DNA from: Enchytraeus crypticus
Lineage: Eukaryota > Annelida > Clitellata > Enchytraeida > Enchytraeidae
Length of the DNA stretch: 64,000 nucleotides
Assembly: GCA_905160935.1 (NCBI GenBank)
Contig: CAJHZI010000678.1
Location: 1,427,001-1,491,000 of the forward strand
Direction: 5' to 3'
Shown: positions 1-12,787 of the stretch, one piece after another
How positions within the stretch are numbered: the stretch's first letter is position 1
Layout: each line of letters starts with the position of its first letter
Notes under the pieces: model-generated
What the model was told of the DNA's origin: nothing
The model's input: only the letters and a program-made list of their open reading frames with translations
Databases searched by the model: none
Made by a program: the position numbers and the translations under genes

Positions 1-29
1 TACTATAAGACACTAGCGCGCGCTCACAT

Positions 30-90
<61 letters not shown>

Positions 91-1233
91 CATATCCAGA
101 CATAATTAAAAAAACCTTGGCGCAGCGCGATAGATGTGAACGCAGATGTTTCTTATTCGATAGATTAGCATCTGTATTGCCATCGACTCTCAATTCATTA
201 TTATCAGTTTTCTGGTTTGTATTGATTAATTGTATGCGAAAATAATGGTTGTAATTAGCTGTCCCACTGTTGACGTAGTTCCTTATGTTTACTTATTCAT
301 ATCGCAAGTATAGAATTAAGCTATTAATAATGTAGTCCTATTGTTTTAAATATATTACTGCTGTTCTCTTATTTTCTGCTAATGGCTGGGTAATTTGTTG
401 ACAGAAGGTTTATAAGTAGAATGTGCTTAGCTTTTGGGCATGCTCTGACATTCGACAGCAAGAATTCGATAAAAAATTGATCTTTAACATTTTGTAACGT
501 GAAACCTTAAGTAAATTAGCAAGCTTTAGGCTTGCAGAACTTACAGAAATCGACGATTGCAAATTACTCAGATTTTAAATACATCGTAAAAAGTCTTCAG
601 TAATATTAATTAGATCTCCACTTCAAATGTGACTTGTTTGCTTATTATAAGTAAGGTTTTTATATTAATGTTATCTTGGTTGAGACTAAAAACTAAACTT
701 AAGCGAGCCTGTGGAATGTTGGCGATTTTGTTCGACTACGAATCAATAGTTGCAGAATTCAAGTTCAATGCTCTCGCTGTCACTGACTGGCTTTTGAAAC
801 GCGAAACTGACGTTAAACTGAACTTTTAGATTAGACTAATGCGTTGACTACAAAATTTTGCCATGAAAATAAAATTTAAATTCATAATTATACAATTAAT
901 TTTTTAAAAATTCTAAAAATTGCTTTAAAAAAGTCTATATCCCGATACTAGTTAAACTGTGGTTGTATGGAAGGTGATGATGAGGATGTTGTCTAGAAGC
1001 AGAGAAAGGTGTAAAGTAACTACATAGAGACGAATAGCTCGTTTTGTTAACTACTAAGCGTGTGTGTTAGGAGGGTTTAAACGATCTAATATTTATGTAT
1101 TTTTTGCGTAGAACTGTCAAAATGCTAATGGCAATTATTGTCTATAATTCTGTCAATAATTATGCTAATTTCACAATTGTTCTCGTAATTTCATCAACTA
1201 TTGTGTAAATGCGATGCTTGTTTTCTGCTGCAG
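1..1233. other. 5' flank / upstream MAST intron
   Basis: Contains a (CA)n microsatellite (about 35-88). A degenerate end of an S3-type SINE (near 780-825, aactgacgttaaact) is the only other thing recognised. No exon of the MAST N-terminus was found here. Confidence 0.6.
35..88. repeat. (CA)n microsatellite
   Basis: Long uninterrupted CA run. Confidence 0.95.
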
Positions 1234-1316
1234 TCGAGTATTGAAGACAGCACAGAGCACTTCTGCTCAACCATCTCATGCACAACCGTTGAGAGTGTCC
1301 ATAGCTAACAGCTTCG
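1234..1316 (+). CDS. MAST: MAST exon 1 of window (tentative)
   Basis: A strong acceptor (ttttctgctgcag) and donor (TTCG|gtaagc) flank an open 83-base stretch ending in VSIANSFG. It ends in phase 1, exactly what exon 2 needs (G|GC AGT, giving GSPMDSPR). The sequence itself is poorly conserved, as this part of MAST is in other animals, so the call rests on splice sites and phase. Confidence 0.6.
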
Positions 1317-4300
1317 GTAAGCATTACCACTCGTCTATCATAACAGTATCGACATTGCTCGTCAGCCAAGTTTTACTGTGGTTGCCGTTCTATCGCAATT
1401 TGATATACTGTCAAACTTATTGCTTCTATTATTTTATCTACTCTTGTAGTCAGTCTTCGCTTATATTCCTCTGATGCATTAACTTACAAGTTATATCACG
1501 TAAAAATTGCTTACACGATTTTTATTATCTGTCTTTACTCACACGGGTGAAATTACACCACAAAAACTTAATTCACACGCATAACTAACATCATCACAAC
1601 TTCTGTAGATGACTTACGAAAATCTTCAGGTTTCTGTTGGTCTTGTAGGCAGTTACGATAAACTAAGCTCTCTGACTGGTATTATTATTTATTTTTGCCG
1701 ATAAGGCTGGCGTAGAACAAGTAATTACTATTTGCCTGCAATTGTGAAGTTTATTTTTTATATTTCCTAGACTGGAGTAAGATCTATATCTAAAAACTGT
1801 CAATGCAGTATTTTACTAATTGAAAGTTAAATTGCTCCTTTTTAAAGTTGCTGACATTAAGGACTGAATGCGTCCAGAACTATTGTTATCAGTGGCACGT
1901 GAGTGGGCTTGTTTATCAGCACAAGGTGCATTTGCTATTTCTTTGCTTAAATATTTTGCTGAGTTACTTGATTCAGTGAGTATTAGATATTTGTGATTTG
2001 ATTATGAAGTTAAAATTGTTATAAAATGTATGCTAATTAATCAACTGTTGTTGTGTTTTTATGTGATATGTGTAATTGAATTGAACAAATTGTTGCTTTT
2101 AGATAATTATGCGTTGTTATGTGTGGTTATTATTTGTGATGGTTATGTGGCATGTGCAGGTAGTCCCATGGATATTCCTCGTATACCATTTTACTGATTA
2201 GTGTTGTTATGTGTGATCGTTACGTGTGGCTGCTATGTGTGGTTGTTGTATGTGGTAACTGTGGTTGCTATGTGTGGTAACTGTGGTTGCTATGTGTGGT
2301 TGTTGTATGTGGTAACTGTGGTTGCTATGTGTGGTAACTGTGGTTGTTATGTGATGTGTGGTTGTTATGTGTGGTAACTGTGGTTGCTATGTGTGGTTGT
2401 TGTACTAACTGTGGTTGTTATGTGTGGTAACTGTGGTTGTTATGTGATGTGTGGTTGTTATGTGTGGTAACTGTGGTTATTATGTGTGGTTGTTATGTGT
2501 GGTAACTGTGGTTATTATGTGTGGTAACTGTGGTTGTAATGTTGTGGTTGTATAATAATAATAATAATAATAATAATAGAGGTTTAACGTCCATTTCCTC
2601 ATTCAGGGATGATGTCAGGGACGTTATGTGTGGTGTGTGGTTGTTATGTGTGACTATTGTGTTTGGTTGTTTTGTGTGATTGTTTTTATTTTATTTTAAT
2701 TCCTTATAGTTACATACATGACATACCGCATTCCTAGTTACTGTCTTTTTAGCTATTATTAATTGGTATGTTACGTGCAGGCAGTCCAATGGACAGTCCT
2801 CGTATAGCCTCCCCTTCACATCATGCGCCGCTACCGTACCCTGTCAACAAAAGGTATTCTCTACAAGTAACTTCTTTAAAGAAAATATACGTGCAGTATC
2901 TTATATCATCACCATCATCTGCTTCCCTTAAATCCCAGTTTAACTAGGTATCCTATCGGTTGGGTATCGTATTTATAAATGATAAATCAACTATATTATT
3001 GTTAATTGTATTATTATTTCAAATGTTGGCTCTTATATCGGATTATTAGGCCTAACTGTCCGCCAGGGTTCAGTAAGTTCTCGATTCAATATCAAGGATC
3101 GCCGGTCATGGTTATGCTTTCGAAAGAGTTGAACTGTAACTTCTGGTAGAACCTTTGTTTAAGTTATTTATTTTTAATATTAGTTATTGATTTTTTACTT
3201 GATTTATTTAAGCTGTAAGTTAAAAGAAACGTTGAATCGTGTTAATTGATGTAATAAATATTCTAGACGAGGCTATTGAATTATAATTTTGTTGCTAAAC
3301 TAATTGCCTACAATATGTACATTTATATAATTGCTACAAAAGTCAGCAATATTAACAGGACTAGAATTCGGTACCCTTGTATCTAGATGGAAGTAAAGTA
3401 CTAAAAATAAATTTATTACGAAAATGAAGTAAAATAATAATTACTACTAAAGTACTAAAAGTAATATTTGCTTGAATGCTATCAAATAGCCCAATTACAT
3501 TTCGCTAATTATAATTATTTGTAACAGTGGCCACACACGATCAGTTTTGCCATCAAACTCATCTGTTCAGAAATCTGTTCAGATACCTGAAGACTCTTTT
3601 CAGATCTGAAGACTCGCCCCGCCCACAAAGACTTTTGGCGCACTTGTCGGCCTAAACTTATTTTAATTTGAGCATTCTAAATAGAAATTTAATTAATTTC
3701 TTAATTGAGTAATTAAAATAGAAGTATTATAAATCACAAAGATGCTTTGACAGACAGAGATAAGAGTTACCGAATTAAATATCATTATTAAATTTAAATT
3801 TTGATTATAATATAAATTGAATAATTAGTCAATGACCTAAAAAAGCTACTAGTGGTGCAGTGATAAAGAACTCGCCTCTAGAACGAGAAGTCGCGAGTTC
3901 GGGACTGCGTTGCGACTTGAAAAACAAAAACATAGTCGTGCAAACGTTATATACGCCAAATCGATATATATACGCGACCTTTATGTTCCATTTCCTATCT
4001 AGACGCTTTCGTTTCGACCCCGAGTAGGGATATACGGAATGCTAAACGGCTTTTTTAATTTCAATATTAAACACCTTCGCTAAACAAATTAAAATTTTAT
4101 AAACAAAGAATAATAATTTTGTTTATAGTCAATCTCTATTGTATTTCTCAACAATAAAAATGCCATGCACAATTTATACAGTGTTCCACAATCTCCCGCG
4201 ATAATAATGACACTTCATAAGATAAATAGACCGTTTGGCGGGATTTAGCGCACTTGATTTAGTTGCGCGTCAATTATCGAAGTTAAGCTACACCGACCTC

Positions 4301-7300
4301 AGTTAGTACTTTGTGAGTGACCACCTTGGAAGACCGAGTGTTGACAGCTTAGGAAGGAAAAAATCCCAGGCTGATGGAAGGTTATTATTAAATCCACGCC
4401 GGCTGCAATTAATGCGCCACCAAAAGGAAACGATTACTTATAACAATGGAGAAGAGGGAGGAAATGGGCATTAAACAAGCATCTGTGCTTCCTGACTCAG
4501 TGTGCCGTTATTTTATGTTATGTTATATATAGGCCTACATGTAAGAGACTTTGCCTATACGAGGATGCAGAAATATAAACTAAATAGTGACGATGATGCA
4601 GAATACTTAATGATGCAGAATACTTAATGATGCAGAACCTACCATGTGGGAGTATAGGCTATAACTAGTATTATATTATACTGTTGTATTGATAGTGAAG
4701 TATTGGGTGAATATGGCGTAACAGTTAGAGGGTTCGCCTCGCATGCAATTGGCCTGGATTCAAACACGCAATCCACTGAAAAAACACAGACTAAATGTGA
4801 TCTACATGTATGGTGAACGTAAATAAAACTAATGATTATAGTTGAACTTGTGCATACAAAATAAGCAGGGGTATAATTTTAAATTTAGATTATAAAATAA
4901 AATAATAAAAATGGACCTATTAAATCATTAAATGATACTTCCATCATTTGGACAGCCACCATCAATCAGGGGATGGGTAGCTCTCAAATTAGTAGTTTAA
5001 ATAGTTCACAAATATATTGATTGACTGTAGTAATAACAACGCCAGTCACACGCGCTGCAGTCTGGAAATGATCGACAGCTAATTAGCATAACTGATCAGA
5101 TATCTGAACAGTTAAATTTGACTGTGTGTGGGCGATCATCAGTTTTATCTGCAGATAAATTTGACCGTGTGTGGCATATATCTGTCAGTTAAATTTGACC
5201 GTGTGTGGGCTCCGTCAAATTTATCTGAATAGATATCTGTTCAGATAAATTTGATCGTGTGTGACCACTTTTAGGGTGTCTGTGATAATCTATGCTAGAT
5301 ATATGTCACTGTGTGTGTGTGTGTGTATTCAATTTTGATGTGTACAAGTATTTGAGTTTCTGTATATTTGTAGTCGCATAGACTGTAGACGCTGGTCTGT
5401 TACGTCACTTCCTTCGTCATCAGGGTATGGGACAAACACTGCCAGCAGCTCGAGTGTCTCTGTTAGTATCTCTATCTCTCTCGCTCTCTCTCTTTCTCTC
5501 TCTCTCTCCCACTCTCTCTCTCTCTCTTCTAATCTTCTCTATCTCATTCTCGTACTGTTTGTTTTTCTTAGCTCCTTTGTAACTTTTTGTACAATTTTCA
5601 TTGTAAATCATTTTGAATTATGTATAGTGGAATAATTGATAATACTATTTGGTTAATCCTAAGAATGTAATGGTTGACTTTATTTTTGCATTGCAAATTT
5701 TCAAATTTTTGGACATGCATACTTTACGAAGAGTGACTCGTATGATGTTTCACTAAAATTGGATGCACAAATAGTGATATGTCGATGGTTGTTTCATTGT
5801 TTGGTTTATCATAAGATCATATGGACTTCTGTTATCAATGAAATACGAGAAATATGGCATAGGATGGGGCTGTGTAAAACACTTAACTGAACTTAATTTT
5901 GGCTGCACTACTATTTAAAACTGTCCTACTGTTAGCTCAAATCCCTTGTTAGAATCGTAGTCTAATGCTTTAACTTTTGCTGAGAGATAATATTATTAAA
6001 TCTACGAATCTGTACAATCAACTAAATCAGTTTATAGTTTTCGCCTTAAACGATAAACTGTATAGTTTTCCTCCTATTAATTGAAGTTGCTGTAAAACTT
6101 TACATTTAATTAAGCACAAATTTTTAACTGAATTAGTATAATATTACCATTTTCTGCAGTAATACTACAAAAATGACCTTTATCTGCTTAACTTTGCTCA
6201 ATTTTTAGTTACGCATACTTAGCCAACATACAGGCTTTTATATTGTTATCTAACTGAACACAGCTTTAGAGTACTTGTTCATATGCATATAACTGTAATG
6301 CTTGATATCCTACTAATGGACGCTTAGATCCCGGGACTGTTATTCAAGGTATATAGTAATGAAAACTGTTGTGTTTTGTGACCCCCGTGATTTCTGTGAA
6401 GGTCTTGCCATCTTCTTGAACCGTTTCGAACTCACGTCGACTAGTTATAGGCTTCGAGAGTTTGAAAGTTTTATTTGAAATATTAGCAAAGGGTATGAGT
6501 TACAAGACGTGAAGTTAAAACACATCAGTTAAAACACATGAAATCGTTTTAAAGATATTTTTGTAACGCTTTCGTTATGCGTATGTTCACGCACTTGCAT
6601 GGCATCTTATTTCTACAATCCGGATAAAGTTCAGCAGTGTGAAAGTTGTCCTTTAGCGAAGTGTGTGTAATTGTAACCTACATAATTATAGGTTATATAA
6701 GTATGAATGCACTTTGTTCGACGATTTTCTTATTTTGAAGTACTTTTTCGTTTTTTCTCGTGAATTTAAATTTAGTCGAACACTGGCTGTTTTGTATGGA
6801 CAAAGTATTTAAATAATAGAGCCCGGTGAAATCCACGGAAAGCAGCTCAGTTCTGTAATGCGACGTGATTTATACCTATACTTTGAAATCTATCCACCTT
6901 GCTATTTCATGTTATTCCATATTTGTGTGGCATGCTTGTGTTATTTAACGTAACTATGCACTCGTTTAATCGTGTTTTTAAAAAACGACTTTTATAGATT
7001 TTTATTTGTGTAGTCGTTTTAGTTGTTGATTACGAATACAACGTGAGAAGTCTGATCGTGTGATGGCTAACCATCTAGTAAATGTCTCAGCCCTGGACTG
7101 TCAACCAAATTTAGTGAATGTCAGGAGTTACAGATAGGCCTAGTAGACCTGTCGTGCCACTGTAGATATTTTTGAAATGTGTGAAAAAATTGTTGAAATA
7201 ATCAAATACATAAGTTACTGTGCTGGCAATATTGTTCATATTTCTAGTGTTCTGGTCCGAGGCACGTTTTCGTACTGAGTCTGCTTTCACCCTCCATAAA

Positions 7301-10300
7301 GAGCACTCCATAGATCAACAAGTTAATTTGTTCATAAAAAGCTACGTCTTACGTACTTTTGTCTCTTACCTTATGTAGCCTATAACTCGGAAGCCATATA
7401 GGCTATATAAACTAGATGACTTCTGAGACAGTTTCTCGTTGTCTTCTTAAGCTGTCGTCTCTAACGACGCCTGCAGTTGATTGTTGTGTTTGCGTCAGTG
7501 TCCCGGACACAACACGGGTAATATGTTCAAAGTTACTCTTTTTAAGTGACATGCAGACTCACGATATTATCATATGTTACTTATTTATTTGAGACCTATA
7601 ATTATTTTATTAATTAGGCCTTGTGGAGTTAATACGTTTTAATTAGTAATTGTTAATCCTATCGGCGTATTTATGCAATATTCGGAAAGTAATTATAGAG
7701 TATCACGTAAATTTCTATTACTATTGAATTTTGTTGTTATTCTCGTAACAAGATATATATTACTTGATTCATACAATCGATATATGTGGTTATTATGAGA
7801 GTTTGCCAGATGTATTGATCCAGCTGCACATTTATAAGATATCTGTGGTTGTAAGCAGGATGACGCTGACATCTGTTGTTCTCATTGCATACCAGCTAAA
7901 TTTCTAATTGTGTGAATGCTCCTCTTGCCCAACTCAATTGTGCAACATATATGCCTTTGAGTGCATAATACTTAAAACAGCTCGATTGATTGCTCAAATT
8001 CTTGAAGCTGTTCAATAGGTTGCTCACACTCTTAAAACAGCTCAATAGGTTGATCATACTCTTGAAGCAGCTAATAGGTTGCTCATACTCTTGAAGCAGC
8101 TCAATTGGTTGCTTATGCTCTTGAAACAGCTCAGTAGGCTGTTCATACTCTTAAAACAGCTCAATGGGTTGCTCATACTCTTGAAGTAGCTTAATAGGTT
8201 GCTTATACTTTTGAAGCAGCTCAATAGGTTGCTCACACTCTTAAAAGAGCTCAATAGGTTACTCACACTCTTGAAACAGCTCAATAGGTTGCTCACACTC
8301 TTAAAACAGCTCAATAGGTTGCTCACACTCTTAAGACAGCTCAATAGGTTGCTCATACTCTTAAACTTAAAGATGTTTAGTCATATCGTGTTGAGTGTTG
8401 ATAGGGGACACTTCTCTTTACTGCTGTTCACTTGTTGGTTTTAATGGTTTGCTATGAGTGGTCGCACTCTCACAAGCACTCCAAGTCTATTAATCCTTCA
8501 AGCCGTTCACTTGTTGCTCAAGATTATATCCGCGCACTACGAGAGTCAGAGCATTCTATTTGTTACGAAAGATATCTTGTGGTTGTCGTCTTTATGAAAC
8601 ATCATTGGATTGATGTTTAAGGTGTGGTCTGTAATCACTGTAAGATAACAGAGCACTATATATAGTCCAGAGTAGGGCTAATCAGTGCTTACAATATAAC
8701 AAAAAAAGTAATCTACACTAAGAATTTGTGTTGTCTACAAGACTATCTGAAGTGAATGACGTGCTACTGGTTAACAAATCAAAATCTCGAAGAAATTTTA
8801 CTTAACTTGTAATGCAGATACGAACTAAATATGAGACAAGTTGAAGATTTTATTCAGTCTAGTGCATGACGTCGTACTGTTGAGGCTCGTTATATTACAA
8901 CACAGGCAGCTGCGATGTTTCTAGAAAAGTTATACTGCTATAAGTGGGTGTGCTTTTAACGGATCCCCCATAGATACGCATGTCGAGACAACAGCAACAA
9001 CAGCAACAACAATAGGATTAGAGTGCTACTGTTGTCCATGACAACATCGAACACTGTGGAACCAAATTATAATCGATGAACAGAGTGAGGGGTCCAAAAA
9101 CGGTGCGAGCCAAAATCCGGGTGGTCAGTCCAAGGAAGGGTACTAGCGGAATGGAGGTTTACGTGTTGTCTCAGGTCATGGACATTTGGTGGATAGGAAA
9201 GACGCTTATGGTGTTTGTATTTAGAATAGCTTAAATAAAGAAGGAATTGGCAGTGAACATGGAACTTAAATAACGTATGGCAGTGAACATGGAACTTAAA
9301 TAACGTATGCTCCGATGTACTTTTCGGTAATACTGTATTTCACACTATATAGTTTGCCGTTATAATAATTTTAAATTGTTGCATTGTTGGAAGTAATTCT
9401 GTTTTTTAAGTCTATTATATACTCAGTTATAGCAATCAATCGGTAAAAATATTTCTATATTTCTTATCGATTTATTAAGTTGCGTTAATTAGAAATGATA
9501 AATGATAAAATGGTGTCTGATGAACAGTTGATGGAATATAGAGCCAGATAACAATAGGTCAGTCATAGACCGCAGATAGTGTAATGCGTTGTAATTCTGT
9601 TAGTATTGCGTGTAGTCTCTGTAGGTCTATTCTCACGTGAAGCCGCTGGAAGGAGTACAGCTATTCCCCTGATGGACGTATTTAGTCCTGTGTATTGTAT
9701 TATTCCGTAGTTTGCTGTATTTTTTGCATTGTCCTCTAGTTCATTGTATCGGCTGTTTGCTATTTTATAAATTTTCATTGTATTCTATTGTATTTTACAG
9801 TTAGAAAGCTAAAAAAGTATAGCCTACTGTACTATATACTTGACTGGCTCCAGTATTTTTCAGTTATTTACTGTATAATATATTTTTTGCTGAGTATGAT
9901 ATTACCCGTTTGGATTTTGATGTATTGTCTGGCACTGTAGTTTATTTTATGACATTTAATTGAATTATATTCTTTATATTGTTCTTTTCATTGTATTATA
10001 TTCATTTTATTATATTCTATAGATATTGTATTGTATTGTATTGTAGTCTCAGTACTCGTCACAGGAGCGCCTGGCTCAGCTACAACTGTTGCCTCTCATG
10101 TATTGTATTGTATTGTATTGTATTGTAGTCTCAGTACTCGTCACAGGAGCGCCTGGCTCAGCTACAACTGTTGCCTCTCATGCATTGTATTGTATTGTAT
10201 CGTATTGTATTTTATTATATTGTATTGTATTGTAGTCTCAGTACTCGTCACAGTGACGCCTGGCTCAGATACAACCTATACTTCCCTTGTATTGAATTGT

Positions 10301-11209
10301 ATTGTATTTTATTGTATTGTACTGTTCTGTATTGTACTATCTTGTATTGTATTGTATTATATTGTAGTCTTAGTACTCGTCACAGGAGCGCCTGACTCAG
10401 ATACAACCTATACCTCTCATGTAGTGAATTATTTTGTACTGTACTGTATTGTACTATCTTTTATTGTACTATCTTGAATTGTATTGTATTGTAGTCTCAG
10501 TACTCGTCACAGGAGCGCCTGGCTCAGCTACAGCTGTTGCCTCTCATGGACGACAACAACACTGTTCACTTCAGCAGCAACGACAGCAACCCCACCGTGG
10601 AGGAGGAAGAGGAGGAAGACCTAGACGATCAGAGGAGGTGCCTATTCTCTGTCTTTCTCTCTCTCTCTCTCACACACACACACATCTCTTTCTCTCTCTC
10701 TCTCTTTCTCTCTCTCTGTCTCTCTCTCACATCTCTTTCTCTCTCACACTCTCCCTCTCTCTTTCTCTCTCTCCGAATCTCGGCTACTTTGCTGCACCTC
10801 TTCCTTCATCATTCTCATGTTCTCAACATATGGTTATATTTTGACTGGACTTCTCAAATATAATTATGTTTGTGTAGCAGCAAAATTACATGACTACGTA
10901 TTGCTTTCTTTGCCCATCTCTTAATTTCAGGTAAAGCGGTGTAATTTCTCCTTTTTGGTGACAAGGAGAACGGGGAAAATTTATACAGCTGTAAAGCTTA
11001 ATTAAATATCTGCGCTTCAACTAAAAACTACTATAGTAGAATTGACAGTTGTCATCAGCATCATCATCTTCCTTTGTATCCCAGTTTAACTAAGGTCGGG
11101 AATAGAAAATTTTGTAGTAATTTCTGGAGCCTTAGCTCTCATCAACTATGCTCTCTTTGACATTGGTATCAACACTTGTATATCTGGATCTGCATAATGA
11201 TATTTATTA

Positions 11210-11289
<80 letters not shown>

Positions 11290-11363
11290 CACACACACAC
11301 ACACTCACACTCACACATCATCATCGTCATCATCATCTTCAGTTAAACTAGGGTCGGGATATG

Positions 11364-11416
<53 letters not shown>

Positions 11417-11519
11417 TATATAGCAGTATCATCAGTATATATGTGTGTATATCCCGACCCTAGTTTAACTGGGATTGAAGGAAGATGATGATGACGATGA
11501 TGATGTATGTGTGTGTGTG

Positions 11520-11600
<81 letters not shown>

Positions 11601-12749
11601 CTCCAGTATAAGAAGAGACAGCTGTGGCAGTGGTACGGACAGCAGTATCATCAGTCGTATGTCTGCTGTGAGGCCCAGGTCACATAGTCTCAGGTGAGCC
11701 TAGTTGTCTCTTGTCTGGTTTTACGTAAATGAACTGTTAAATTAATATGCATTATTTTAATTAAGAAAGTAATTCAGAACTTGACGATATAGACACCTGT
11801 AGAAGTATTTAGAAAATACTAATAGTTCGATTGTGCTATGTTTCATGTAGCTTTAAATGGATTGTCTTAATATATCTCTGAAACATATTTATTTATTTTC
11901 CTAATTATTGCATAGGTTTGTTTTTCTGAACAACTATGTAAATTCATCGAATAATTTATATTTGTATTACTTAGAGGTACTGCATAGAGGTACTGACGGT
12001 GATTACCAGACTGATTGATGTAGTGTAAATTGCTCTATCACATGTACAACACAGTATACCAACACAGTCAAGCATAGCACAGTATGCAGCGGTATGCCAA
12101 AGCATAGCACAGTATGCAGCGGTATGCCAAAGCATAGCACAGTATGCAGCGGTATGCCAAAGCATAGCATAGTATGCAGCGGAATGGTATGCCATAGTAT
12201 AACATAGTATGCAGCGCAATGGTATGCCATAGTATAGCATAGTATACATACTATACAGTCCTGGTAGATAACATATTTATTGTACACTCGTGTTTGTATG
12301 CATTGTGTACACTCGTGTTTGTACGGATTGTGTACACTCGTGTTCGTACTGATTGTGTACACTCGTGTTTGTATGCATTGTGTACACTCGTGTTTGTATG
12401 CATTGTGTACAGTCCTGGTAGATCACCTAGCACTGAGGTCGAAGCTACGATGCTCATGAACAATATCTACTGTGAGAGGTTTCCTAAGGTATGCATTTTA
12501 TTTCAAGGTCTGATTCTGATATTTAAGATTTTCAACTTTTTCAAATCTCTTGTGTCTTTCCCGATTTAATCGATTTTGGCTAGGATACTGGAGGACTACT
12601 TGTTTTTCTTGTTTCTTCATGATTATAATTAATATTATTATTATTCTTCTTCTTCCCTTTAATCCCAGTTTCACTAGGGTTGGGATACGAATGGACCTTC
12701 TCCACTTCTCTTTGTCCCATACCATATCAAAATCTCTTCAATTCGTTTT

Positions 12750-12787
<38 letters not shown>

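Larger units (their letters stand above)
3526..5269. mobile_element. Non-autonomous DNA transposon with nested SINEs
   Basis: Terminal inverted repeats AGTGGCCACACACGATCA (3526-3543) and TGATCGTGTGTGACCACT (5252-5269) differ at one base. The right end carries subterminal copies of aaatttgaccgtgtgtgg. No transposase frame was seen. The interior holds an S2 SINE (3845-4060) and a 5S-derived element (4255-4530). No clear target-site duplication is visible, so the superfamily (hAT-like or other) is undecided. Confidence 0.72.

Noticed and set aside
3845..4060. Functional tRNA gene
   Set aside because: A and B boxes are present, but it is a multi-copy SINE with a long body and no cloverleaf; the same applies to the S1 and S3 families.
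5420..5611. Arg/Glu-rich minus-strand frame
   Set aside because: It reads the complement of a (TC)n microsatellite.
10031..10477. Cys/Tyr/Ile-rich open frames over the TATTGTATTG array
   Set aside because: They arise from simple tandem sequence in an intron. The true coding phase in this region is a different frame and starts at 10495.
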